Assembly (NCBI GenBank): GCA_002086835.1
Contig: MVIG01000025.1
Span: 1-64,000, forward strand
DNA from: Mycolicibacterium porcinum
Lineage (GTDB): Bacteria; Actinomycetota; Actinomycetes; Mycobacteriales; Mycobacteriaceae
DNA length: 64,000 bases
Direction of reading: 5' to 3'
The notes beneath the pieces are model-generated. The model did not search any database, was not told where the DNA came from, and worked only from the letters and a program-made list of their open reading frames with translations. Below, piece after piece: positions 25,298-34,200 of the stretch (position 1 is the first letter of the stretch; each line of letters opens with the position of its first letter). The position numbers and the translations under genes are program-made.

Positions 25298-27079
25298 ATG
25301 TCCTACGACGTCATCGTTCGCAACGGCTTGTGGTTCGACGGCACCGGCGCCCCGCCGCAGGTTCGTACCCTGGGGATTCGCGACGGGGTAGTGGTCACGG
25401 TGTCGGCCACCCCGCTCGATGAGACCGACTGCCCGGATGTCATCAACGCCGGCGGCAAGTGGGTGCTGCCCGGTTTCGTCGACGTGCATACGCACTACGA
25501 CGCCGAGGTCCTGCTCGATCCGGGCCTGCGGGAGTCGGTGCGCCACGGCGTGACCACGGTGCTGCTGGGTATGTGCTCGCTGTCCACGGTCTACGCCGAC
25601 ACCGAGGACGCGGCCGACCTGTTCAGCCGCGTCGAGGCGGTCCCGCGTCAGTTCGTTCTCGGCGCGCTGGAACAGCACAAGACCTGGTCGGGGCCCGCCG
25701 AGTACGTGAAGGCCATCGACGCATTGCCGCTCGGACCGAATGTCGCTTCGCTGCTTGGGCATTCGGACTTGCGGGCCTCGGTGCTGGGGCTGGATCGGGC
25801 CACCACCCGCGGGGTCATGCCGACCGACGCCGAGTTGGAGACCATGGCGGCCAAGCTCGACGAGGCGCTGGAAGCCGGCATGCTCGGCATGTCCGGGATG
25901 GACGCGGCGATCGACAAGCTCGACGGCGACCGGTTCCGGTCCCGTGCCCTGCCGTCGACGTTCGCGACGTGGCGTGAGCGCCGGCGCCTGATCAAGGTGC
26001 TGCGCAAGCGTGGGCGGATGCTGCAGAGCGCCCCGAATGTGGCCAAAGTCCATGAGGCACTGAACTTCTTCCTGGAGAGCAGCGGCATGTTCGGCCGCCG
26101 CCAGGGTGTCCGGATGAGCCTGCTGGTCTCGGCCGACGCCAAGTCCTCGCCCGGCGCGGTGCGGGTGCTGGGGCCCGGCGTCCGGCTGCTCAACCGAATC
26201 CTGGGCTCCAAGGTGCGTTTCCAGCATCTGCCCGTGCCGTTCGAATTGTATTCGGACGGAATCGATCTGCCGGTGTTCGAGGAGTTCGGCGCGGGTACCG
26301 CGGCGCTGCATCTCAAGGATCAGTTCGAGCGCAACAAGCTGCTCGCCGATCCGGAGTACCGCCGCCGGTTCCGCAAGTCGTTCGACCGGCGCGTGCTCGG
26401 ACCGACCCTGTGGCACCGCGACTTCCACGACGCCAGGATCGTCGAATGCCCCGACAAGTCGCTGATCGGCAAGAGCTTCGGGCAGATCGCCGACGAGCGC
26501 GGCATCCACCCGCTCGACGCCTTCCTCGACGTATTGGTGAGCAACGGCGAAAGAAATGTGCGATGGACGACCATCGTCGCCAACGACCGCCCCAAGTACC
26601 TGGACCGGCTGGCCACGGATTCCTCGGTGCACATGGGCTTCTCGGATGCCGGCGCGCACCTGCGCAACATGGCGTTCTACAACTTCCCGGTGAAGCTGCT
26701 CAAGCGGGTGCGCGATGCGCAGCTGGCCGGCCGGCCGTTCATGACCACCGAGCACGCCGTGCACCGGCTGACCGCCGAGGTGGCCGATTGGTTCGGCGTC
26801 TCGGCAGGCACACTGCGCCAAGGTGATCGGGCCGATTTCGTGGTGCTCGATCCGGCAGGCCTGAACGATTCGGTGGTGGCCTATCACGAGGAGTCGGTCC
26901 CGTTCTACGGCGGCCTGAGCCGCATGGTGAACCGCAACGACGACGCCGTCGTCGTCACCGCCGTCAACGGGCAGGTGGTGTTCCGCAACGGCCAGTTCCG
27001 CGAGGGCTACGGTGAGTCGGTGAAATCGGGTCGCTACCTGCGGGCCGGTGCCGAGCATCTGGACCACACGCCGGTCTGA
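25298..27079 (+). CDS. Amidohydrolase, D-aminoacylase-like
   Basis: 593 residues. The metal motif H64-T-H66 (DVHTHYD) at the start of a TIM barrel, a small N-terminal beta domain (VIVRNGLWFDGTG) that is completed at the C-terminus, and HMGFSDAGAHLRNM near residue 445 mark the N-acyl-D-amino-acid deacylase branch of the amidohydrolases. These enzymes hydrolyse amide bonds of N-acyl-D-amino acids or related cyclic amides with one or two zinc ions. The natural substrate here is unknown. The gene is followed after 1 nt by its likely TetR-family regulator and has its own operator-bearing promoter. Confidence 0.85.
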   Translation: MSYDVIVRNGLWFDGTGAPPQVRTLGIRDGVVVTVSATPLDETDCPDVINAGGKWVLPGFVDVHTHYDAEVLLDPGLRESVRHGVTTVLLGMCSLSTVYADTEDAADLFSRVEAVPRQFVLGALEQHKTWSGPAEYVKAIDALPLGPNVASLLGHSDLRASVLGLDRATTRGVMPTDAELETMAAKLDEALEAGMLGMSGMDAAIDKLDGDRFRSRALPSTFATWRERRRLIKVLRKRGRMLQSAPNVAKVHEALNFFLESSGMFGRRQGVRMSLLVSADAKSSPGAVRVLGPGVRLLNRILGSKVRFQHLPVPFELYSDGIDLPVFEEFGAGTAALHLKDQFERNKLLADPEYRRRFRKSFDRRVLGPTLWHRDFHDARIVECPDKSLIGKSFGQIADERGIHPLDAFLDVLVSNGERNVRWTTIVANDRPKYLDRLATDSSVHMGFSDAGAHLRNMAFYNFPVKLLKRVRDAQLAGRPFMTTEHAVHRLTAEVADWFGVSAGTLRQGDRADFVVLDPAGLNDSVVAYHEESVPFYGGLSRMVNRNDDAVVVTAVNGQVVFRNGQFREGYGESVKSGRYLRAGAEHLDHTPV

Positions 27080-27080
27080 G

Positions 27081-27662
27081 ATGGCCAGAACCCAGCAGCA
27101 GCGCCGCGAGGAAACCGTCGCCCGCCTACTCGACGCCGCCATCGACACCATCATCGAGGTCGGTTACGCCAAGGCCTCGGCGGCGGTGATCGCCAAGCGG
27201 GCCAAGGTTTCCGACGGCGCGCTGTTCCGGCATTTCCCGACCATGAGCGACTTCATGGCGGCCACGGCGCAAGAGGTGGCACGCCGTCAGCTGGAGGCGG
27301 GGAGCAAGCTGGTCGCGGAGATCCCCGCCGAGCAGCCGCCACTACCGGCGGTGCTGACCATCCTGCGCGACATCGCGGGCAGCGACACCAACACCGTGTG
27401 GCATGAGCTCATGATGGCGGCCCGCACCGACGAAAAGCTGAGGGGCCCACTGCAGACCGTGCTCGCCGAGTACATCGACAACATCTACGAGACCGCCAAG
27501 AGCGCGCCGGGTGCCGATCAGATCCCCGAGGATGTTTTCGCGGTGCTGCTGACCATCGTGATCAACACGTTCGACGGCGCGGCCATGGTGCGCCGCGTGC
27601 TGCCGCTGCCCGAACTCGAGGACGCCCGGATCGCCATGCTGGCGGAGTTGCTCAGCCGTTAG
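27081..27662 (+). CDS. TetR-family transcriptional regulator
   Basis: 193 residues from ATG 27081, one base after the upstream TGA. The N-terminal helix-turn-helix is typical (LLDAAIDTIIEVGYAKASAAVIAKRAKVSDGALFRHFPTM, residues about 17-56, given here only for its KVSDGALFRHF recognition helix). The helical C-terminal ligand domain has no recognised signature. It probably represses its own operon through the palindrome at 25265-25276. The 3' end overlaps that of the convergent DUF2304 gene by 11 nt. Confidence 0.9.
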   Translation: MARTQQQRREETVARLLDAAIDTIIEVGYAKASAAVIAKRAKVSDGALFRHFPTMSDFMAATAQEVARRQLEAGSKLVAEIPAEQPPLPAVLTILRDIAGSDTNTVWHELMMAARTDEKLRGPLQTVLAEYIDNIYETAKSAPGADQIPEDVFAVLLTIVINTFDGAAMVRRVLPLPELEDARIAMLAELLSR

Positions 27663-27999
27663 TGTCTTCCGGCACGCGCGCGTTCTGCAGGGCCACCGAC
27701 CGGGCCAGTCGGGCGTAGCGCAACTCGATGTCCTTGAAGCGCAGGTACGTCGACAGCGTGACGAACACGAACGCGATGATGAGTACGTACTCCATCAGGT
27801 CCGTACCGCGTTTCACACCAAGCCAATTCGCGAGGACCGTGGTGTCATCGGGCCGAAGAATGGCGTAGATGCCGGCCGCCACGAACAGCACGAAACCGAC
27901 CTTGACCCACGCTTTGGACCGGGCGCTGCGCCGTGACCCCAGGAGGTAGGCCAACAGCGCCAGCACCGAGCCGATCAGCAGAGCCTGAATCCAGTTCAC
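27652..27999 (-). CDS. Small membrane protein, DUF2304 (Rv3632-type)
   Basis: 115 residues from GTG 27999, overlapping the stop codon of the upstream glycosyltransferase gene (GTGA). Three hydrophobic helices (about 4-20, 32-48, 68-85) precede a charged C-terminal helix with LRFKDIELRYARLARSVALQNAR. DUF2304 proteins commonly accompany GT2 polyprenyl-phosphate sugar synthases. The M. tuberculosis partner Rv3632 increases the activity of PpgS, probably by anchoring it to the membrane. The overlap with that gene indicates the same partnership here. Confidence 0.85.
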   Translation of the reverse strand: MNWIQALLIGSVLALLAYLLGSRRSARSKAWVKVGFVLFVAAGIYAILRPDDTTVLANWLGVKRGTDLMEYVLIIAFVFVTLSTYLRFKDIELRYARLARSVALQNARVPEDTNG

Positions 28000-28697
28000 C
28001 GGGACATCCTCCTGCGTAACAGCCCGTCGAAGACGATGTTGACGCCGTTGAGCAGCGGCTGCCCCTTCGACTTCGAATAGTCGGTGTAGAGAATTTCGAC
28101 AGGCTCCTCGGCTACCCGCCAATGGTTCTCGGCCGCCAGTGCGATGAACTCGCCGGCATGGCTCATGCCGTTCATAGTCAGGTTGAGCGCATCCGCGACA
28201 GTCTTGTTGAACACCCGCAGCCCGTTGTGTGCGTCGGTCAGGCCGAGGCTGCGGCTCTGCGGGCTGAGAAACGCGGCGGCGCGCAGGATGACGCGCTTGA
28301 GCGGCGGGACGTGGGTGACGGCGCCGGCAAACCGGGTACCGACCACCAGGTCGACGTTGTCGGCATCGAGCCGATCGATCATCCGCACCACGTCTTTGAC
28401 CTGATGCTGCCCATCTGCGTCGAAGGTGGCGAACACCCGGGCGCCGGGCCGGCTGCGGGCATACTCCACCCCGGTCTGGATCGCCGCGCCCTGGCCCAGG
28501 TTCACCGGATGGGGAACCACGTGTGCGCCTGCGGCGAACGCCAGATCGGCGGTCCCGTCGCGGCTGCCGTCGTCGACGCACACCACGTTAGGAAAAACCG
28601 AGCGCACGTCGGAGATGACGTCGCCGATGATGTTCGCCTCGTTGAAGGCGGGGATGACGATCCAAACGTCCTGGAAGCGCATGTCGATGGGCACCAA
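27996..28697 (-). CDS. ppgS: Polyprenyl-phospho-N-acetylgalactosaminyl synthase, GT2
   Basis: 233 residues (GTG 28697; ATG 28682 is an alternative). GT-A motifs are clear: VIPAFNEANIIGDV, VDDGSRDGT, HPVNLGQGAAIQTG and the metal-binding FDADGQHQ. It corresponds to Rv3631 (PpgS), which transfers GalNAc from UDP-GalNAc to polyprenyl phosphate. The galactosamine is later attached to arabinan of the mycobacterial cell wall. It is a cytoplasmic enzyme held at the membrane with the DUF2304 protein encoded immediately downstream. It starts 9 nt after the flippase-like gene. Confidence 0.85.
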   Translation of the reverse strand: MVPIDMRFQDVWIVIPAFNEANIIGDVISDVRSVFPNVVCVDDGSRDGTADLAFAAGAHVVPHPVNLGQGAAIQTGVEYARSRPGARVFATFDADGQHQVKDVVRMIDRLDADNVDLVVGTRFAGAVTHVPPLKRVILRAAAFLSPQSRSLGLTDAHNGLRVFNKTVADALNLTMNGMSHAGEFIALAAENHWRVAEEPVEILYTDYSKSKGQPLLNGVNIVFDGLLRRRMSR

Positions 28698-28706
28698 ACT
28701 ACACGG

Positions 28707-29957
28707 TCACCTCAGGGCCAGCCTGGCAAGAGCCACCAGGTGAACCGCGATTCCCACCAGCGGTCCGCACAGCAGCGCGATGATGGTGCGCTCCTCCAAT
28801 CCGAGCGGGAGCAACAGCAGCGCCACCGCGGCAAACGTGGCGATGATCCAGCCCAGCGCGTAGGCCCGGTGCAGGGCGGCCGCGACGGTCGCGGCGCCGG
28901 TCAGCGTGAGCATCGCGATGGCGACGGCGGCCGCGGTCAGCCAGGCCAGCAGGGCCCCACCGGCCAGGTACTCCTCGCCGAACGCCACCCGCAGCAGCCA
29001 TGGACCGAGCAATCCCGCCGCGGCGACGCCCACGGCGCCCAGCCCGGCCACCGCGGCGGCCGGGGCCAGCAGTGCCCGCAACCGCTTGTCGCGCTGGTCG
29101 ACGAAGTGCGCGATCAGATTGCCTTGCATCGCCGTGAGCGGAACCAGCAGTGGCGCCCGGGTCAGGGTGACGGCCAGGATCACCACACCGCCTGCGGCGC
29201 CCAGGTCCCCCGAGGTGGCCTTGAGCAGTACGGGGAAGCCCATCACCAGGATCGCGCTGGCACCCGCCGCGGCGATCGAGTGCCCGGCCCCGCGCAGGAA
29301 CGTCGCCGGGCTGCCCGCGGTCAGCAGCCCCGCGGCCATCCGCGCCGCCGGAGCGGCGATCAGCATGATCAGCCAGGCCACCGCTCCGGCCACGGTGGCC
29401 CACAGAAACCCGGCCAGGCCCCAGCCGAGCACGAACGTGGCGGCGGCGACGGCCACCCTGGTTCCGGCGTCGGTCACCATCAGGGCCCCGTACTCGGTCC
29501 AGCGGTTCACCCCGGCGAGCATGCCGAGCAACGTCGCGTGCAGACAGAAGCCGGCCAGCCCGACGCTGAGCAGCACCACGCTCAGCGCCCGCGACTCGGC
29601 GAACACGTGCGCGCTCCACAGCGGTGAACTGGCCGCGATCACCAGGGCCGCGACGATGCCGACCAGACCGGCGATCCGCATAGGATGGGTGGTGGGGGCA
29701 CCGCTCAGATCGCGGTGCCGGGCTGACCGCACTTCACGGGTGGCCTCTTGCAGCAGACCGTTGGCCGCCCCGGTCACCAGGCCGAACGCACCCCAGAACA
29801 CGCTGAAGACCGAGAAGCCGGCGGGCTCGAGGTCGCGGGCGGCCAGGTACAACACGGCGTAGCCGCACAGCGCGCTGACCGCGGTCGCCGCGCCGACGCG
29901 GGCGACGCTGCTGCGCGTGATCGGGCCGGTTGCCGGGGCGGAGCCCGCATCGGTCAC
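28707..29957 (-). CDS. MVF/polysaccharide-flippase-like membrane protein, Rv3630-type
   Basis: 416 residues from GTG 29957, overlapping the stop codon of the M1 peptidase gene by GTGA. About 12 membrane helices are spread over the whole length, with few charged loops, as in MOP-superfamily (Wzx/MurJ-like) exporters. It corresponds to Rv3630, located directly before ppgS. Such proteins flip lipid-linked sugars, so it could move polyprenyl-P-GalNAc outward. That is an inference from fold and neighbourhood. Confidence 0.75.
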   Translation of the reverse strand: MTDAGSAPATGPITRSSVARVGAATAVSALCGYAVLYLAARDLEPAGFSVFSVFWGAFGLVTGAANGLLQEATREVRSARHRDLSGAPTTHPMRIAGLVGIVAALVIAASSPLWSAHVFAESRALSVVLLSVGLAGFCLHATLLGMLAGVNRWTEYGALMVTDAGTRVAVAAATFVLGWGLAGFLWATVAGAVAWLIMLIAAPAARMAAGLLTAGSPATFLRGAGHSIAAAGASAILVMGFPVLLKATSGDLGAAGGVVILAVTLTRAPLLVPLTAMQGNLIAHFVDQRDKRLRALLAPAAAVAGLGAVGVAAAGLLGPWLLRVAFGEEYLAGGALLAWLTAAAVAIAMLTLTGAATVAAALHRAYALGWIIATFAAVALLLLPLGLEERTIIALLCGPLVGIAVHLVALARLALR

Positions 29958-31291
29958 AGGTCCGGCAGCTCTTTCGAATACAGCCAGGCCTGCCACAACG
30001 GTTGCAGTGGCTCGTCGGTGTAGCCGGCGGCCAGCCCGGTGAAGTCGTCGGTGAACGCGGTGCTGTGCCGGTAGCGGGCCGTCCAATCCCTCAGGAGCGC
30101 AAAGAAACTGTGGTCGCCGATCAGGGTGCGCAGTGCGTGCAGGGTCAGGGCGCCGCGCTTGTAGACGCGGTCGTCGAACATGTCCTCGGGTCCGGGATCG
30201 GACAGCAGCAGATCCTGGGGCTTGTCGCGCAGCCGTTCGTAGTAGTGCTCGGCCCACTCCGCGGCGGTGCGGCCGCCGCTGTGTTCGGACCACAGCCATT
30301 CGGCGTAGCAGGCGAATCCCTCGTGCAGCCAGATGTCGCGCCAGCGGCGTGCCGTCACGGAATTGCCGAACCACTGGTGCGCCAGTTCGTGGGCGATGAG
30401 GCGTTCAGCGCCGCGGTGCCCGTCGCAGTGGTTGGCCCCGAAGATCGAGATGCCCTGCGCTTCCAGCGGTATCTCGAGATCGTCGTCGGTGACCACCACG
30501 GTGTAGCCGCTGTCCAGCGGGTATGGGCCGAACAGTTTGATGAACAACTTCATCATCTGCGGCTGATCGGCGAAGTCGTGGTCGAAATTGCGCCGCAGCC
30601 GGGGCGGCAGCACCGCGTGCATCGGCACCGGTGTCTTGGTCAGCCGCTGGCTCTCGTACTGGCCGATCTGCAGGGTGATCAGATAGCTCGAGGTCGGCTC
30701 GGCCTGCTCGTAGGTCCACACGGTGTGCCCGGCGCGGGCCTTGCGGGAGATCAACTCCCCGTTGGCCAGCGCGTAGTACGGGCTGTCGGTGCTTATCTGG
30801 ATCCGGTAGCTGGCCTTCGAGCTGGGATGGTCGTCGCACGGGAACCAGGAAGCCGCCCCGTTGGGCTGGCCGGCCACCAGGGCCCCGTTCGACAGCTCCT
30901 CGAAACCGACGTCACCCCAATAGGATTCGATCGGGCGCGGGGTGCCGTTGTAGCGGATGACGACGGTCATCGCCGCGCCGGCAGGCAACGCCGAGGACAG
31001 GGTGATCGCCAGCTTGCCGCCCGAACATCGGTACTGGGCCGGGCGGCGGCCGTTCACCGAGACCCGCGACACCGCCAGGGCATCGGACAGGTCGAAGGTG
31101 AAGGTGCGCAGTGCGGCCAGGGTCACCGCGGTGATCGTGGCGGTCCCGGCCAGCCGGTTGATCGCCACCTTGTACTCGAGGTCGAGTTCGTAGCGCGACA
31201 CCCGGTACCCGAAATTGCCGTTGCGCGGCAGGTACGGGTCGATCACGGGTGGGGGTACCAACTTCTTCGCAGCTTTCTTCGATCGGGTCAC
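29954..31291 (-). CDS. M1-family metallopeptidase
   Basis: 445 residues from GTG 31291, overlapping the stop codon of the NRPS gene by GTGA. The zinc motif is H301-E302-L-A-H305 with the third ligand Glu324 (LHEGFACYAE). LEAQGISIFG stands where the G-x-M-E-N substrate motif is found in pepN. The N-terminal half is a beta-saddle domain; the C-terminal helical domain of large aminopeptidases is missing, so it is a short form. No signal peptide is seen; the start is lysine-rich (RSKKAAKK). Its coupling to a PosA-like synthetase suggests processing of a peptide or amino-acyl product, which is only an inference. Confidence 0.88.
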   Translation of the reverse strand: MTRSKKAAKKLVPPPVIDPYLPRNGNFGYRVSRYELDLEYKVAINRLAGTATITAVTLAALRTFTFDLSDALAVSRVSVNGRRPAQYRCSGGKLAITLSSALPAGAAMTVVIRYNGTPRPIESYWGDVGFEELSNGALVAGQPNGAASWFPCDDHPSSKASYRIQISTDSPYYALANGELISRKARAGHTVWTYEQAEPTSSYLITLQIGQYESQRLTKTPVPMHAVLPPRLRRNFDHDFADQPQMMKLFIKLFGPYPLDSGYTVVVTDDDLEIPLEAQGISIFGANHCDGHRGAERLIAHELAHQWFGNSVTARRWRDIWLHEGFACYAEWLWSEHSGGRTAAEWAEHYYERLRDKPQDLLLSDPGPEDMFDDRVYKRGALTLHALRTLIGDHSFFALLRDWTARYRHSTAFTDDFTGLAAGYTDEPLQPLWQAWLYSKELPDL

Positions 31292-34200
31292 GCGGCAGGG
31301 TCTTCTGTCTTCTTGGCGGTCTTGTCGGAGGACTTCTCGGCGGAACGCTTCTTGCCGAACATGTTCCACGGAGCGATCGGATTGCCCTGCCAGCGCGTGG
31401 ACGGCGGCACCTCGTCGCCGCGCATCACCAGTGAGCCGGGACCGACCGTGGCGCCGGCACCCAACCGGGCCGCGGGCAGCGCCACGCAGTGCGGCCCCAG
31501 TGTCGAACCTTCCTCGAGCACGACGCTGTCCAACCTCATGATCCGATCGTGGAACAGATGCGTCTGGACAACGCAGCCGCGGTTGACGGTGGCGGCGGTG
31601 TCCAGCGCCACCAGGTCCGCTTCGGGCAGCCAGTAGGTTTCGCACCACACGCCCCGGCCGATCGAGGCGCCCAGCCCACGCAGCCACAGGTTCATCACCG
31701 GGGTGCCGCTGGCGGCCCGGGCGAACCAGGGTGCGGCGACGGTTTCGACGAACGTGTCCGACACCTCGTTGCGCCACACGAACGACGACCACAGCGGATG
31801 TTCGACCGCGCGAATCCGGCCGACCACCAACCACTTCGCGATCACCGCGATGGTCCCGGCCACCGCACCGGCGACCAGCAGCACCACGCCTCCGGTCAGC
31901 GCCGCCCACAGGAATCCGAACCGCATCGTGACGGCCTGCAGCGCGCCGAGCACCGCGATGCCGATCGCGAAGGTGACGATCACCGGGATCACCCGGCAGG
32001 TCTCGACCGCCGAGCGCATGATCTTGAGCCGGAGTGACGGATGGAACGTGCGCAGCGCGTCGGCCGCGGTGGCGTTGCGGCGCAACCGAACCGGTGGGCT
32101 GCCCAGCCACGATGAGCCGGCCTTGGCCTTGTGCGGCGTGGCCGACAGCACCGCCACCAGCCCGTCGTCGGGCACCTTGCGGCCGGGTTGGGTGATGCCG
32201 GAGTTGCCGAGGAACGCGCGCTTGCCGATGGTGGCCTTGGCGACGTGGATCCAGCCGCCGCCCAGCTCGTAGGACGCCACCATGGTGTCGTCGGCCAGGA
32301 ACGCGCCGTCCTGCACCTCGGTGAACTTGGGGGTGAACAGGGCCGTCGAGATCTCGGTGTCCTTACCGACTCTCGCGCCGAGCAGCCGCAGCCACCACGG
32401 GGTGAGCAGGCTGGCGTAGATCGGGAACAGGTAGTTGCGGGCGGCGTCCATCAGGCGCTCGGTGGTCCACAGCTGCCAGCCCACCCGGCTGCGCACGGGG
32501 TGGTAACCCTCCGAGAGCCGCACCGACAGGACGCGCACCCCGATCACGGTCAGCGCGGCGTAGGTCAGCAGCGCGACGATGGCCGCGGCCGGTGTCCAGG
32601 CCAGCGCGGGCAGCAGCGCGTCGGCCGGGGAGGCCGTGTCGTGCACCGCCCAGACGATCACCGCCAGCCCGGCGGCCAGGGCGAGCAGCGGCAGACCGGC
32701 CAGCAGCAGCGAGGACACGCCGTACACCGCGACCCACAGCGGCGCGCGGCCCGGCCGGTGGTCGGGCCAGGGGTGGCGGGCCTTGCCCGATTTCACCGCG
32801 GGCGAGCCCTTCCAGAACTGGCCGTTCTTGACCTTGCCGACCACCGCCGATCCTGGCGCGACATCGGCGTTCTTGCCGACGGTCGCCCCGGGCAGCAGCG
32901 TGGTGCGGGCGCCGATGGTGGCGTCGTTGCCGATCGACACGGGGCCGACATGGAACAGGTCGCCGTCGATCCAGTGCCCGGTCAGGTCCACCTCGGGCTC
33001 GACCGAGGCGCGGTGGCCGATCTTGAGCATGCCGGTCACCGGCGGCGCCGAATGCATGTCGACGCCCTTGCCGACGGTGTTGCCCAGGGCGCGGGCGTAA
33101 TAGACCATCCACGGCGCACCGGCCAGGTTCTCCGCGCCGCTGGCAGCGGCGAGCCGCTCGGCGATCCAGACCCGCAGGTGGACGGGACCGCCGCGGCGAT
33201 AGGTGCCGGGTTCGAGTCCGCTCAGCAGCATCCGGGCGAACAGCACCGCGATGCCCATGCGGCCGGGCGGGGTGACGAACAGCACGAACCCGGCCAGCAC
33301 CCACCACCAGCTGAGCGGATGGGCCCACGACACGATGCCGGTCTGGGCGGCCACGTTGTTCAGCAGCGCCAGCCAGACCACCCATTGCATGCCGGTGAGG
33401 GTGGCCAGCGGCAGCGACAACGCGACCTGTGCGGCCTGGGTGAGCAGCGGGGTCGGTTTGACCTCGCGGGATTGGATCTGCGGCGGCGGCTTGAGCTCGT
33501 CGAGGTACCCGGCCAGCGAGCCCAGCCGGGGATGGTCGTACAGGTCGGCGACGGTCACCAGCGGGTAGCGCTGGCGCAGCGCGGCCACCAACTGCGCGGC
33601 CGACAGTGACCCGCCGCCCAGCGCGATGAAATCAGCCTCCGGGCCTTCGACGGGGGTGCCGAGCACGTCGCGCCACAACCCGGCCAGCCAGCCCATGGTG
33701 CCGTCGAGCTGTGGGGCGTCCTGATCGGCGTCTCCGGGTGGGGGCCACGGCAGCGCGTTGCGGTCGACCTTGCCCGAGGTGCGGGTCGGGAGTTCGTCGA
33801 GCAGCACCAGCCTGGGCACCAGGGCGGCCGGCAGCGACTCCGACAGCGCGGCCCGGGCTTTGGCCAGGTCGAAATCTGGATCGGTGCTGGCGATGTAGCC
33901 GACCAGCAGCGGTGTGCCGCTCGCGGTCTTGCGTACCGCGGCCGCACCGCCGCTCACGCCGGGCAGGTGTACCAGCGCGTTGTCCACCTCGCCGAGTTCG
34001 ATGCGCCGGCCGCCGACCTTGACCTGATCGTCGGCCCGGCCCTGGAAGTACAGGCCGTCGGCCTCCAGTCGCACCAGGTCACCGCTGCGGTAGGCGCGGT
34101 TCCAGCCGAGCGTCGGCATCGGGGCGTATTTCTCGGCGTCCTTCTCGGGGTCGAGGTAGCGGGCCAGGCCCACGCCGCCGATCACGAGCTCGCCGACGTC

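Noticed and set aside
28122-29627. 501-codon plus-strand open frame opposite the flippase-like and ppgS genes
   Set aside because: Composition is Gln/His/Gly-rich and motif-free, while the opposite strand has clear family motifs and coupled starts.
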